Positions 25,791-35,885 are shown, counted from the stretch's first letter. The stretch is 64,000 nt of DNA from Nocardia goodfellowii (GCF_017875645.1 NZ_JAGGMR010000001.1:3596001-3660000), one strand, 5' to 3'. Notes: generated by a model not told the origin, from the sequence alone. Numbers and translations: made by a program.

Positions 25791-27044
25791 ATGACCACTT
25801 CAGCCGAACTTCCCAGCACCCTCGGGCACAGTGCCCCGAACCCCTACTGCGCCACCGGGCTGCCACGCCGCCGGGCCCGCACACCGTTGGCGAACTGCTC
25901 TGATCCGAGTCCGTTCTATCGAGGCGGAGATTGGGCGCGATCGCCGCTGCGGATCGACGACCCGGGTGAACTGATCGTGGCGTTGCCGCCCATGCTCGGG
26001 TTCGTTCCCGAACGGTCGCTGGTCGTCGCGGTCCTGCGGGCCGGTCTGGCACCTGGCATCAGCCCGGTGATCGATGCGGTCGTACGGTTCGATCTGGAAC
26101 CGCCGGGCGGCAGGCGCGGGATGGCCGCGCGGGTCGCCGAGTGCCTGTCCCGGATCTGTGCCGCCGAACATGCCGAGGAAGTCCTGGTGGTCGTCGTCGA
26201 TGACCGCATGGCCGAGCCAGGGCCACGGGAAGCGCATCCCCGACAGGTCGCGCGGGCGAAGTCGCACACCGCGTTGGTCGCCGCGCTCGACAAACGCCTG
26301 GCCACCCACGAGGTGATGCTGGCGGGCGCGTGGGCGGTGCCCGCGATCGACACCGGCGAACACTGGTGGCCGCTGCTGGGCGGCCCCGACGGGGGCGTGC
26401 TGCCCGATCCGGCGAACTCGCCGGTGGCGCTGGCGAGTGTGCTCGATGGACGGCCCATTCATCCCTCCCGCACCGAGTTGACCGCCGTGCTCGCGCCGGA
26501 GCCGGAACTGTGCCGGCGAGTGGCGGCCCACCTCGACGGCGCGTCCGAACGCGTCCGGGATCGATACGTCCGGGCCGTGCGGCACGGGGAACTGGACACC
26601 TACCATCGCGGGCTGCTGGAGCACGTGCTCTGGCAGATCGCGCACACCGCGTCCGGCACGTTGCCGGAGGCGCCGGAGATCGCGGAACTGGTTGGCGCCC
26701 TGCGGGAGCCGGTGGTGCGCGGCGCGCTGTACGCCTTGGCCTACACCGACCACGACGCGGCGGCCGAGCGCCTGTGGGTCCGGATGGTCCGGGCGCTGCC
26801 GGGCCCGGACCGCGCCGATGCCGCGACGCTGCTGGGGTATGGCGCCTACGTGCGCGGGGACGGCCCGTTCGCGGGTGTGGCCCTGGACGTCGCGCTGGCC
26901 GCGGATCCGGCCCACAACATGGCGGGATTGCTGGAATCGGGGCTGCGGTCCGGAATGCGGCCGGAGCCACTGCGCCGGGTGGGGCGCAGTGGCCACGCCA
27001 TTGCCGCGGACCTCGGTATCGATCTCGGACCGCTGGTCCGATGA
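25791..27044 (+). CDS. DUF4192 domain-containing protein
   Basis: A 417-residue actinobacterial protein of the DUF4192 family. The signature IDDPGELIVALPPMLGFVPERSLVVAVLR is at about residues 45-73, and VRGALYALAYTDHDAAAERLWVRMVRALPGPDRADAATLLGYGAYVRGDG is the helical C-terminal part. No catalytic motif is evident. ATG 25791 gives the family-like N-terminus; a long open extension upstream in the same frame is arginine-rich and lacks family sequence. It converges on galE with 5 bp between the stops. Confidence 0.8.
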   Translation: MTTSAELPSTLGHSAPNPYCATGLPRRRARTPLANCSDPSPFYRGGDWARSPLRIDDPGELIVALPPMLGFVPERSLVVAVLRAGLAPGISPVIDAVVRFDLEPPGGRRGMAARVAECLSRICAAEHAEEVLVVVVDDRMAEPGPREAHPRQVARAKSHTALVAALDKRLATHEVMLAGAWAVPAIDTGEHWWPLLGGPDGGVLPDPANSPVALASVLDGRPIHPSRTELTAVLAPEPELCRRVAAHLDGASERVRDRYVRAVRHGELDTYHRGLLEHVLWQIAHTASGTLPEAPEIAELVGALREPVVRGALYALAYTDHDAAAERLWVRMVRALPGPDRADAATLLGYGAYVRGDGPFAGVALDVALAADPAHNMAGLLESGLRSGMRPEPLRRVGRSGHAIAADLGIDLGPLVR

Positions 27045-27049
27045 GGCCG

Positions 27050-28033
27050 CTACTTCGCGCTGTGCGCCCGCGCGCCCAGCGATTGGGTGAACTTCCAGGC
27101 GTCGCTGACGATCTCCTCGAGATCGTTGTGCTCCGGGCGCCAGCCCAGTTCCGCGACGGCCCGCTCGCTGGAGGCGATGAGCACCGCCGGGTCGCCGGCC
27201 CGGCGGGGCGCGTCCACCGCGGCGATCGGCAGCCCGGTGACGCGCTCGCAGGCCGAGATCACCTCGCGCACCGAGAATCCGGTGCCGCTGCCCAGGTTGT
27301 AGATGCGGTGCGCACCAGGTTCGGAAGCGGCCAGCGCCAGCACGTGCGCCTGCGCGAGATCGCGGATGTGGATGTAATCGCGGACCGCGGTGCCGTCGTG
27401 GGTGGGCCAGTCGGTGCCGAACACCGCGATGGACGCCCGGTGGCCGAGCGCGACTTGCAGCACCAGCGGGATCAGATGGGTTTCCACCACACGGTTTTCG
27501 CCCAGCCCGCCGTAGGCGCCGGCCACATTGAAGTACCGCAGACTGGTCGCGGCCAGGCCGTGCGCGATGGCGTAGGAAGTGATGGCGTGGTCGATGGCCA
27601 GCTTGGACGCGCCGTAGGGGTTCGTCGGTTTGGTCGGCGCGTCCTCGGTGATCGGCACCTGCTCGGGCTCGCCGTACACCGCGGCGGTGGAGGAGAACAC
27701 CAGCCGGGCGGTACCGGTCTCGCGCATCGCCTCCAGCAACTGCAGCGTCTTCACGACATTGCCCTGCCAGTACTTCTCCGGCTTCTGCACCGATTCGCCC
27801 ACCAGCGACTGCGCCGCGAAATGCAGGACGCCGTCGAAGGATTCGGAGCGCAGCAGCCGGGTGCCGGCCTCGGCGATGTCACCCTCGACGAACCGGGCCG
27901 CCGACGGCACGCCGTCGGCGTTGCCGGTGCTCAGGTCGTCGACGACGACAACGTCATGGCCCGCTTCGAGCAGCACCTGCGCGCAGACGCCGCCCACGTA
28001 TCCGGCTCCGCCGGTCACCAAGAATTTCGGCAC
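27050..28033 (-). CDS. galE: UDP-glucose 4-epimerase GalE
   Basis: A 327-residue extended SDR. NAD-binding GGAGYVGG is at residues 8-15, followed by [18 protein letters not shown] (catalytic Ser/Thr region), [10 protein letters not shown] (catalytic YxxxK) and LRYFNVAGA. It interconverts UDP-glucose and UDP-galactose, supplying galactose for arabinogalactan in mycolate-containing actinobacteria. It follows ideR by three bases on the same strand, as a likely operon. Confidence 0.95.
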   Translation of the reverse strand: MPKFLVTGGAGYVGGVCAQVLLEAGHDVVVVDDLSTGNADGVPSAARFVEGDIAEAGTRLLRSESFDGVLHFAAQSLVGESVQKPEKYWQGNVVKTLQLLEAMRETGTARLVFSSTAAVYGEPEQVPITEDAPTKPTNPYGASKLAIDHAITSYAIAHGLAATSLRYFNVAGAYGGLGENRVVETHLIPLVLQVALGHRASIAVFGTDWPTHDGTAVRDYIHIRDLAQAHVLALAASEPGAHRIYNLGSGTGFSVREVISACERVTGLPIAAVDAPRRAGDPAVLIASSERAVAELGWRPEHNDLEEIVSDAWKFTQSLGARAHSAK

Positions 28034-28036
28034 GCC

Positions 28037-28723
28037 TCAGACCAGCTTTACCTGGACGGCGTGGGCCATCTCGTCCGACAGCTCGAAACCGGCGTGGCCG
28101 GGCACGGTGATGACCACCGAGCCGGGCTTGGTCTCGACCGTGACGCGCGCGTCCGGCACCACACCCGCCTCGCGGAGCTGGCTGATCACCTCGGGGTCGG
28201 TCTGGATGTGCTCGGCGAGCCGGCGCACCACGACCGCGTGGCCCTGGCCGTGCGGCAGATCCGACAGCCGCACCAGCGTCTCCTCCGAGGCCGGGGGCGC
28301 GGTGATGCCCAATTCGTCCAGGCCGGGGATCGGGTTGCCGTAGGGCGAGGTGGTCGGGTGGTTGAGCACCTCGACCAGGCGCCGCTCCACCTCCTCGCTC
28401 ATCACGTGCTCCCAGCGACACGCTTCGGCATGCACGTTCTGCCAGTCCAGGCCGATGATGTCGACGAGCAGACGTTCGGCCAGGCGATGCTTGCGCATCA
28501 CCGCGATGGCCATACTGCGGCCCTTGTCGGTCAGTTCGAGATGGCGGTCACCGGCGACCAGCAGCAAACCGTCGCGCTCCATCCGCGCGACAGTCTGGCT
28601 CACCGTCGGACCGCTCTGCTCGAGGCGCTCGGCGATGCGGGCGCGCAGGGGCACCACGCCCTCCTCCTCGAGGTCGTAAATGGTACGGAGGTACATCTCC
28701 GTGGTGTCGACAAGATCCTTCAC
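28037..28723 (-). CDS. ideR: Iron-dependent repressor IdeR (DtxR family)
   Basis: A 228-residue DtxR/IdeR protein: N-terminal HTH (ARIAERLEQSGPTVSQTVARMERDGLL), metal and dimer domain, and a C-terminal SH3-like domain. The metal ligands M10, C102, E105 and H106 are all present at the numbering of mycobacterial IdeR. It represses siderophore and iron uptake genes when Fe(II) is bound. I found no obvious iron box in this window, so its targets lie elsewhere. The gene pair ideR-galE is divergent from acuC. Confidence 0.97.
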   Translation of the reverse strand: MKDLVDTTEMYLRTIYDLEEEGVVPLRARIAERLEQSGPTVSQTVARMERDGLLLVAGDRHLELTDKGRSMAIAVMRKHRLAERLLVDIIGLDWQNVHAEACRWEHVMSEEVERRLVEVLNHPTTSPYGNPIPGLDELGITAPPASEETLVRLSDLPHGQGHAVVVRRLAEHIQTDPEVISQLREAGVVPDARVTVETKPGSVVITVPGHAGFELSDEMAHAVQVKLV

Positions 28724-28930
28724 CTGTTACCCCTTCGTCGGCACGAATTCTACCCACGCACGGCAGCCGCACCGTGGCCGCGTCACCTGGTGTGGCGCGT
28801 CCACGATGCGATGCCGGACTTGTGGGAATCGACTTCGGCGCACGGCGTCTGGCCGTGTTCGCACGTGCTCTCTTTCTACTGCATAGGAACGTCGCACGGG
28901 TGCCACAGCTTCCCAAGTACCGTGGCAAAT

Positions 28931-30169
28931 ATGGCCACACCCGTCACTCGGGCTTCGGGAACCGTTGTCTGGACCGAGAAGTTCCTGGATTACGCCTGGA
29001 CGCCGGAGCACCCCATGAAGCCGGCGCGCCTGAAGTTCACCATGGCATTGGCCGAAAGCCTGGGATTGCTCGAAGGTGTCGAGCCGGTGCGCCCGCCGCC
29101 CGCCGCGCCCGGAGATCTGCTGCGCGTGCACACCGCGGCCTATATCGAAGCGGTGGAACACGCGGTGCAGCCGCCGGGCGCGCCACTGGCGCCACCGCAC
29201 GGGCTCGGATCGCCGGACAATCCGGTCTTCCCCCGGATGCATCAGGCGGCGTCGGTCATCGTCGGCGGCACACTGGCCGCGGCCCAGGCGATCGCCGAGG
29301 GCCGGACCAGGCGCGCGGTGAGCATCGGTGGCGGCATGCACCACGCGATGCCGGACGCGGCTTCGGGCTTCTGTATCTACAACGACGCGGCGATCGCCAT
29401 CTCGTGGTTGCTCGACCACGGTTTCGACCGCATCGCCTACCTCGACGTGGACGTACATCATGGCGACGGCGTGCAGCGCGCCTTCTACGGCGACCCGCGC
29501 GTGCTCACCTTCTCCATCCATCAGCATCCGGCGACGCTGTGGCCGAACACCGGTTGGCCGGAGGAGACCGGGATGGGTGCCGCCGAGGGCACTTCACTCA
29601 ATCTCGCGATGCTGCCCGGCACCCGGGATGCCCAGTGGCTGCGCGGATTCCACGCGGTGGCGCCCGGTGCGCTCGCGGCGTTCCGGCCGCAGATCGTGGT
29701 GAGTCAGTGCGGCGTGGACACCCATCGCGAAGATCCGCTGGCGGATCTGGAGCTCACCGTGGACGGGCAGCGGGCGGCCTTCCTCGCCATGCGCGAGCTG
29801 GCCGATCGCTACGCCGAGGGCCGTTGGCTGGCGGTCGGCGGTGGCGGATACGGCCTGGTCCGCGTCGTGCCGCGGGCCTGGACACATCTGCTGGCCGCCG
29901 CGCTGGATCGGGAGATAGCCCCGGAGACGGCGATTCCGCGGGATTGGATCGAGAAGATCCGGACCGAGGCGCCCGCCGTCGCGCCGCCCGAGACCATGGG
30001 TGATGGGGGCGATGTCACATTCCGCCCCTGGGACGGGCCGGGCGGCACGGTGGAGACTGGAGACGCACACTTCGACCGCGCCCAGCGCGCCGTCGATACG
30101 GCCGTATTGGCCACGCGCCGAGCCACTTTCGGGCTGCTCGGCCTGGATCCGGAGGACCCCCGTGACTGA
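28931..30169 (+). CDS. acuC: AcuC-type lysine deacetylase (histone deacetylase family)
   Basis: A 412-residue zinc-dependent deacetylase. Signature elements are GGGMHHAMPDAASGFCIYNDAA (paired histidines), AYLDVDVHHGDGVQ (Asp and His zinc ligands) and GGGGYGLVRVVPRAW. AcuC enzymes remove acetyl groups from acetyl-CoA synthetase and so reactivate it. The next gene, overlapping by 8 bp, encodes a Pat-like acetyltransferase, making a writer-eraser pair. ATG 28931 begins the family-like MATPVTRASGTVVWTEKFLDYAWTPEHPMKP. Confidence 0.95.
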   Translation: MATPVTRASGTVVWTEKFLDYAWTPEHPMKPARLKFTMALAESLGLLEGVEPVRPPPAAPGDLLRVHTAAYIEAVEHAVQPPGAPLAPPHGLGSPDNPVFPRMHQAASVIVGGTLAAAQAIAEGRTRRAVSIGGGMHHAMPDAASGFCIYNDAAIAISWLLDHGFDRIAYLDVDVHHGDGVQRAFYGDPRVLTFSIHQHPATLWPNTGWPEETGMGAAEGTSLNLAMLPGTRDAQWLRGFHAVAPGALAAFRPQIVVSQCGVDTHREDPLADLELTVDGQRAAFLAMRELADRYAEGRWLAVGGGGYGLVRVVPRAWTHLLAAALDREIAPETAIPRDWIEKIRTEAPAVAPPETMGDGGDVTFRPWDGPGGTVETGDAHFDRAQRAVDTAVLATRRATFGLLGLDPEDPRD

Positions 30170-32924
30170 GCCGACCCCCCTGCCGGATACCCCCGACACT
30201 CCCGCGGTGCCGCCGCCTCCGCCGCAGCACTGGTTCGCCGACGTGCTCGCCGCCGACGGCGGCGTGGTGCGGCTGCGGCCGGTCACCCCCGACGACGCCG
30301 AGCGGATGCAGCAATTCCACGCCGAGCTGTCCGACCGTACTCGGTACCTGCGCTATTTCGGCCCCTACCCGCGCATTTCGCCCAAGGATCTGTATCGCAC
30401 CACCCATGTCGACTACCACGACCGGGTCGGTCTGGTGGTCGAGCTGGGGGAGGCGATCATCGGGGTCGGCCGCTACGAGCTGCTCGATCGGACCGGTCCG
30501 CGGGCGGCCGAGGTCGCGTTCGTCGTCTCCGACCACCATCAGGGGCGTGGTCTCGGCTCGATCCTGCTGGAGCATCTGGCCGGGGCCGCCGCGGAGAACA
30601 AGATCGAAACCTTCGTCGCCGAGGTACTCGCCGAGAACTCCGCGATGGTCACGGTGTTCCGCGACGCCGGCTACCAGGTCGAACGCAGCCGTGACGGTTC
30701 GGTGCTGCATCTGGAATTCGACATCGACCCGACCGAAGCGCTTGTCTCGGTGCGTGATTCCCGCGAGCGCGCCTCCGAGGCGCGCAGCGTCGGCAATCTG
30801 CTCGCACCGCGCTCGGTGGCCGTCATCGGCGCGACTCCCGGCGCGCGGGTCGGTGGTGTCGCGCTCGCGAATCTGCTCTCCGGTGGATTCCAGGGCCCGG
30901 TGTTCCCGGTGAATCCGAACCGGCAGTCGGTGCGCGGAGTGCGGGCCTATGCGACGGTGCGCGATATCCCGGACGAGGTCGATCTCGCGGTGGTCGCGGT
31001 GCCCGCCGCGTCGATCGATTCGGTGCTCGACGACTGTATGGCCAAGGGCGTCAAAGGCTTGGTCGTGCTGACCGCCGGATTCGCCGAGACCGGCGCCGAC
31101 GGTGTGGCCGCCGAACGCGCGCTGGTCGCGGCCGCCCGCGGGCACGGTATGCGGGTGGTCGGGCCGAGCGCGCTCGGTATCGCCAATACCGATCCGGCGG
31201 TGTCGATGAACGCCACCCTGGCCTCGGTGCTGCCGGGGCGTGGGCGCATCGGATTCTTCTGTCAGTCCGGGCCTTTGGGCGCGGCGATCCTCGGTGAGGC
31301 GGCGGGCCGCAACCTGGGTCTGTCCACGTTCGTGTCGGCCGGTAATCGTGCCGATGTGTCGGGTAACGACCTGTTGCAGTACTGGGATACCGATCCCGCG
31401 ACCGACGTAGTCCTGCTGTATCTGGAGAGCTTCGGTAACCCGCGTAAATTCTCCCGGATCGCGCGGCGGGTGGCGCGCACCAAGCCGATTGTCGCGGTGA
31501 GCAGCGGCCGGTTGGCCGCGCGCACGCAGCCGAGCGGCGATATGGATCGCTCCATCGTGCGGGATCTGTTCGCCCAGGCGGGAATTGTTCAAGTCGATTC
31601 GATTTCGGAGCTGTTCGACTGCGCCGCCCTGCTGGGCTATCAGCCGCTGCCCGCGGGCCGGCGGGTCGCGGTGATCGGCAACAGCGCGGCGCTGAACTGG
31701 CTGGCCGTCGACGCGTCACACGGTGAGGGCCTGGAAGTGCGCCGGCCCGCGGCGATACCGATCCCGGGAGTGCGGCAACCGCGCCCCACCGAGCGGGCGG
31801 TGGACGACGCGCCGGTCGGCGAACCGGTGGATCTCGGGCCGGACGCGACGCCGGGGGTGTACCTGGACGCCGTCGTCGCCGCCCTGCGCTCGGACGAAAT
31901 CGATGCGGTCATCGTGATTTTCGCCCCGCCGGTGCCGCTGCCCATGGCCGGCTTCGCCGACGCCATCCGCGAAGCGGAGCTGGCGGTGCCCGACTCCGGC
32001 AAACCCATCCTCACCACATTCATCGCCGAACAGGGAATTCCGAACCTGCTGGCGGTGCGTGGCGTGGGCGGCACCGCGGCGCGCGGTTCGATCCCGTCCT
32101 ATCCGGATCCCGAACGCGCCGCGCGGGCACTGGCTCGGGTGCAGCGGTACGCGCAATGGCGCACCACGCCGGTGTCGACGGTGGTCCGCCCGGAGGGCAT
32201 CGACACCGAACGCGCGCAACGGTTGATCGCCGACTGGACGCGGGCCGATGAGGGCCGCTGGCTGACCGATCTGGAAGCCGTGGAACTGCTGGACTGCTAC
32301 GGCATTCGGGTCGTCGAATTCCGTGAGGTTCGCAGTGCGGATGAAGCAGTGGCCGCCGCGGAGGAACTCGGTTATCCGGTCGCGGCCAAGGCCACCGGCG
32401 AGATGTGGCGTCGCCGCCCCGATCTAAGCGGGGTGCGGTTGGACCTGTGGCGTCCGGAGGCCGTTCGCCAGGCCTACACCCACCTGGTCGACCTGTGCGG
32501 CGACCCTGCCGTGCACATCCAGAAGATGGCCACCCCCGGCGTCGGCTGCGTGCTGCGCGTACAGGACGACCCGTCCTTTGGCTCGGTCATCGAATTCGGG
32601 CTCTCCGGCATGATCATCGAACTGCTCGGTGACCGTGCCTACCGCGCCCTCCCGCTGACCAGCGCCGAAGCCACCGCCCTCATCGACGCACCCCGCGCGG
32701 CCCCCCTTCTTTCCGGCACCCCCGCCAGCCCCCGGGTGGACAAGGCCGCCCTCGCCGAGCTCGCGCAACGCGTTTCGGCCATGTTCGACGACCACCCGGA
32801 AATCCGCGAATTGACCTGCGACCCGGTCCTCGCCTCGCCGACCTCGGCCGCCATCCTCTACGCGCGCGCCCGAATCGGCCCCGAACCCAGCCGCTTCGAC
32901 ATCGGCCCACGCCGATTGGCTTGA
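30162..32924 (+). CDS. Pat-like fusion: GNAT acetyltransferase plus ADP-forming acyl-CoA synthetase domains
   Basis: A 920-residue protein. Residues about 30-190 are a GNAT domain (VVSDHHQGRGLGSILLEHL is the acetyl-CoA loop). Then come a CoA-binding Rossmann domain (RSVAVIGATPGARVGG), a succinyl-CoA-ligase-like flavodoxin domain (FFCQSGPLGAAILGEA, GNRADVSGNDLLQYW) and a C-terminal ATP-grasp domain (LLDCYGIRVVEFREV onward). The phospho-histidine motif SHTG of active ligases is replaced by QPSGDMDR, so the ligase half is probably regulatory, as in Salmonella Pat. Unlike Salmonella Pat the GNAT is N-terminal. GTG 30162 overlaps acuC. Confidence 0.92.
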   Translation: MTEPTPLPDTPDTPAVPPPPPQHWFADVLAADGGVVRLRPVTPDDAERMQQFHAELSDRTRYLRYFGPYPRISPKDLYRTTHVDYHDRVGLVVELGEAIIGVGRYELLDRTGPRAAEVAFVVSDHHQGRGLGSILLEHLAGAAAENKIETFVAEVLAENSAMVTVFRDAGYQVERSRDGSVLHLEFDIDPTEALVSVRDSRERASEARSVGNLLAPRSVAVIGATPGARVGGVALANLLSGGFQGPVFPVNPNRQSVRGVRAYATVRDIPDEVDLAVVAVPAASIDSVLDDCMAKGVKGLVVLTAGFAETGADGVAAERALVAAARGHGMRVVGPSALGIANTDPAVSMNATLASVLPGRGRIGFFCQSGPLGAAILGEAAGRNLGLSTFVSAGNRADVSGNDLLQYWDTDPATDVVLLYLESFGNPRKFSRIARRVARTKPIVAVSSGRLAARTQPSGDMDRSIVRDLFAQAGIVQVDSISELFDCAALLGYQPLPAGRRVAVIGNSAALNWLAVDASHGEGLEVRRPAAIPIPGVRQPRPTERAVDDAPVGEPVDLGPDATPGVYLDAVVAALRSDEIDAVIVIFAPPVPLPMAGFADAIREAELAVPDSGKPILTTFIAEQGIPNLLAVRGVGGTAARGSIPSYPDPERAARALARVQRYAQWRTTPVSTVVRPEGIDTERAQRLIADWTRADEGRWLTDLEAVELLDCYGIRVVEFREVRSADEAVAAAEELGYPVAAKATGEMWRRRPDLSGVRLDLWRPEAVRQAYTHLVDLCGDPAVHIQKMATPGVGCVLRVQDDPSFGSVIEFGLSGMIIELLGDRAYRALPLTSAEATALIDAPRAAPLLSGTPASPRVDKAALAELAQRVSAMFDDHPEIRELTCDPVLASPTSAAILYARARIGPEPSRFDIGPRRLA

Positions 32925-32950
32925 GCGGTAGATGCCGAGCGGCTCGAGCG

Positions 32951-32997
32951 CCACACGGTTCGGAGCGGTTCAGGCCACACCGGTTCGGAGCGGTTCA
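32951..32997. repeat. Short direct repeat after the Pat-like gene
   Basis: GGTTCGGAGCGGTTCA occurs at 32957-32972 and 32982-32997, each preceded by CCACAC (plus one C in the second). Lies in the 223-bp gap between the Pat-like gene and sigB, 3' of both. Confidence 0.8.
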
Positions 32998-33147
32998 CAG
33001 TGAAAGGGTTCAGATACAAGCAGGCCGACCGGTTCGCGCGAGCCCGGAGGGGACAGGACGCGCGGGCACCGGTCGGCGTGTGCAGGTGCCCCGGTGAGTG
33101 GGGTACCCGAGTTCGTGCTGCCGAGACAGCTGGGAGGTGGGGTCAGG

Positions 33148-34116
33148 TCAGCTGGCGTAGGCGCGCAAGCGGTCGGCCCGCTCGCCCTTGCGGAGCTTGG
33201 ACATGACTTCGCGTTCTATCTGCCGAACGCGCTCACGGGACAGGCCGAAGAGCTTGCCGATCTGGTCCAGGGTGCGCGGCTGGCCGTCGTCCAGGCCGAA
33301 GCGCAGGCGGATGACCTGCTGTTCGCGTTCGTCCAGGGTGGCGAGCACGCTGCGCACGTCGTGGTGCAGCAGGCCGGCGATCACCGCGGATTCGGCGGAG
33401 GTGGCCTCGGAATCCTCGATGAAGTCGCCGAGCGGGGCCTCTTCGTCGTTGCCGACCGGCATATCCAAGCTCACCGGGTCGCGGCTGTGGTCGAGCAGAT
33501 CGGAGATCTTGTCGACCGGGATGCCGGACTCGTTGGCGAGCTCTTCGTCGGTGGCTTCGCGGCCCAGCTGCTGGTGCAATTCACGCTTGATCCGGGCCAG
33601 CTTGTTGACCTGCTCGACCAGATGCACTGGTAGGCGGATCGTGCGACTCTGATCTGCCATGCCACGGGTGATGGCTTGCCGGATCCACCAGGTGGCGTAG
33701 GTGGAGAACTTGAATCCCTTGGCGTAGTCGAACTTCTCCATCGCGCGGATGAGTCCGAGATTGCCTTCCTGGATCAGGTCCAGCAGCGGCATGCCGCGGC
33801 CGGTGTAGCGCTTGGCGAGCGAGACCACGAGGCGGAGATTGGCTTCGAGCAGATGCGAGCGGGCAGCCTGGCCTTCGCGAACAACGATGGCCAGATCGCG
33901 CTTACGGGTGGCCGACAGGCGTTTGCCGGTCTCCAGCAGATGCTGCGCATAGAGGCCCGCCTCGATGCGCTTGGCCAGCTCGACCTCGTCGGCGGCCGTG
34001 AGCAAAGCGGTCCGGCCGATCCCATTGAGGTACACGCGTACCAAGTCGGCGGCGGGGCTCTGGGCGTCGAGGTCGGAATCGCTGGGGCGCACACGAGTGG
34101 TGGCGGGGCTGGTCAT
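33148..34116 (-). CDS. sigB: Principal-like sigma factor SigB
   Basis: A 322-residue group 2 sigma factor. Region 1.2 ([31 protein letters not shown]), region 2 ([59 protein letters not shown]), region 3 and region 4.2 ([29 protein letters not shown]) are intact, and the long N-terminal domain of SigA is absent. SigB drives general stress transcription. ATG 34116 follows ACAGGAGG. An ECF-type promoter lies upstream, as expected for a gene under SigE or SigH control. Confidence 0.96.
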   Translation of the reverse strand: MTSPATTRVRPSDSDLDAQSPAADLVRVYLNGIGRTALLTAADEVELAKRIEAGLYAQHLLETGKRLSATRKRDLAIVVREGQAARSHLLEANLRLVVSLAKRYTGRGMPLLDLIQEGNLGLIRAMEKFDYAKGFKFSTYATWWIRQAITRGMADQSRTIRLPVHLVEQVNKLARIKRELHQQLGREATDEELANESGIPVDKISDLLDHSRDPVSLDMPVGNDEEAPLGDFIEDSEATSAESAVIAGLLHHDVRSVLATLDEREQQVIRLRFGLDDGQPRTLDQIGKLFGLSRERVRQIEREVMSKLRKGERADRLRAYAS

Positions 34117-34151
34117 GACTTGCCTCCTGTCGGTGGTGTCTCATCCCGAAC

Positions 34152-34177
34152 AACGGACCCGACATAGAGAAAGTTCC
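34152..34177 (-). promoter_or_regulatory. ECF-type (SigE/SigH-like) promoter of sigB
   Basis: On the - strand GGAAC (34177-34173) is followed after exactly 17 bp by CGTT (34155-34152). This is the consensus form for SigE/SigH-type sigma factors. Transcription would start about 30 nt before the sigB ATG. Confidence 0.75.
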
Positions 34178-34309
34178 CGTTTCGGCCTGCGGTAAACCGC
34201 CCTGAGCTGCGCGTTTACCGACTTACGGCTGAGAAGTTCCTGAGAAGCATCCGTGGTCGGAACACCGGTGTCCTGATCCGGTCGCCGACGCCCACCCGTA
34301 GCTCAATGT

Positions 34310-35827
34310 CTATACGGGCCGCACCAATCCGTGCCGGACCAGGTCGGCCACCACGGACAACGCGTCGGCCGCGAACTCCGGTGAAACCGCTTCGGAACCG
34401 TGGGCGAGCGCCAGCAGTTCGATCAGTTCGTACAACGGCAAACCGTCGGCGCGCATTCCCGCGACCAGGGAGATCGTCGACTCATCCACCTCGTGCTGCC
34501 AGCGCGGACCGTCGCCGCGATGCAGCCGCGCAACCCGCTGATCCCAGCCCTCGGCACCGGGGAGATACACCCGTTCCAGCGCGGTCGACGGGCCGACGGT
34601 GAACCGGGCGTTCCAGGCCAGGTCATTGTCCGCCGCGGCGGCGCGCAACCAGGCCGAGCGTTCGAAGTATGCGGTGGCCTCGTCGCCGAGCGGGTCGTCG
34701 AATCCGTGGGTGAGGTCCTCGGCGAGCAGTTCGGTGGGGCCGTCGATGGCGCGCAGATAGACGAAACCAAACCCGATGCCCGCCACCTCGGCGGCCTCGA
34801 ACGCGTCGAGCCACTGCTCGGCACGGGCCTGGGCGGCGGGATCACGCGGATCCAAGCCGGCATCGCGCAGCCAGGTTCCGACATAGAGGGCGGGGTCGGC
34901 GACGTCGCGCTGCACCACCCAGGCGTCGACGCCGTGCGCCGGGAGCCAGGAGGACACCCGTTGCCGCCAGTCGCCGTCCGCGGTGTGCACCCAGGCGGCG
35001 AGCATGGCCGCGGTGCCGCCGGGCGCGAGCAGATCGCTCGCCTGCGAGATGACCAGTTCGCTCGCGCCGTCCAGCGCCAGACCGGAATCCCGGTAGGTGT
35101 GTTCGATGCGCGCGGGCCCGACCACGAACGGCGGATTCGCGACGACCTGATCGAAGCGCCGCCCGGCGACCGGCTCGAACCAGGAGCCCTCCAGCAACTC
35201 GATGTCGAGCCCGTTCAATGCCGCCGTGGCCTCGGCCAGCCACAGCGCGCGTGGATTCACATCGGTGGCGGTCACGGCGCGCGCGTAGGACGCCGCGTGC
35301 ACGGCCTGCACGCCGCAGCCGGTACCGAGATCGAGCACCGTGCCCACCGGGCGGGTCGGCGTGGCACGCAGCAGCGACAGCGACGCGTGGCCGACACCGA
35401 GCACGTGCTCCTCGGTCAGCGTCCGCCGCTGCATCGAATCGTCGAGATCCGACAGTATCCATCGCGTACCCGCACCCGCGTCCAGCGGCCGCAGATCCAG
35501 CGCCGCGCGAATGTCGTCCCCGGCCCGGGCGAGCAGACCTGCCGCGATCGCCTGATCGATCCGCACCGGCGCCAACGCCGCCGCCACCTCCCGTTCGGGC
35601 ATCGCGTCACCGAGCAGCAGCAGCCGCACCAGCGTCCCCAACTCACCCAACTCCCGGGCGGCTCGGCGCACCGGCACCGGCTCCGAACGCCCCAGCGCCG
35701 CATGCACATCCATGCCCAGCGCCTCCACCAGCGTGTCGGCGTCATAGCCGACCCTGCTCAGCGCCGCCCGCAGATCAAAGCACAGCGCGGTCAACAGCGA
35801 TTCGGTCCTCGTCGGGTTCGTAGGCAC
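34310..35827 (-). CDS. Class I SAM-dependent methyltransferase (NPPF type)
   Basis: A 505-residue protein. An N-terminal helical domain (about 1-115) precedes a Rossmann methyltransferase core with VLDLGTGCGVQAVHAA (SAM motif I, about residues 163-178) and VVANPPFVV (motif IV). NPPF/NPPY marks enzymes that methylate a planar amino group, for example in rRNA (RsmC/RlmG type) or glutamine. The C-terminal about 200 residues are an actinobacterial extension of unknown role. Target not predictable. The repeat array ends about 60 bp upstream of its start. Confidence 0.85.
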   Translation of the reverse strand: MPTNPTRTESLLTALCFDLRAALSRVGYDADTLVEALGMDVHAALGRSEPVPVRRAARELGELGTLVRLLLLGDAMPEREVAAALAPVRIDQAIAAGLLARAGDDIRAALDLRPLDAGAGTRWILSDLDDSMQRRTLTEEHVLGVGHASLSLLRATPTRPVGTVLDLGTGCGVQAVHAASYARAVTATDVNPRALWLAEATAALNGLDIELLEGSWFEPVAGRRFDQVVANPPFVVGPARIEHTYRDSGLALDGASELVISQASDLLAPGGTAAMLAAWVHTADGDWRQRVSSWLPAHGVDAWVVQRDVADPALYVGTWLRDAGLDPRDPAAQARAEQWLDAFEAAEVAGIGFGFVYLRAIDGPTELLAEDLTHGFDDPLGDEATAYFERSAWLRAAAADNDLAWNARFTVGPSTALERVYLPGAEGWDQRVARLHRGDGPRWQHEVDESTISLVAGMRADGLPLYELIELLALAHGSEAVSPEFAADALSVVADLVRHGLVRPV

Positions 35828-35885
35828 GCGGATACTCTGCCACCGCGACCCCGGAACGTCCGCACCCGCTCCGAAGCGCCCCGGG

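Noticed and set aside
26330..28930. Very long + strand frame running through the DUF4192, galE and ideR genes into acuC
   Set aside because: It is GC-rich shadow sequence, rich in Arg, Gly and Ala without family motifs; only the part from 28931 is AcuC.
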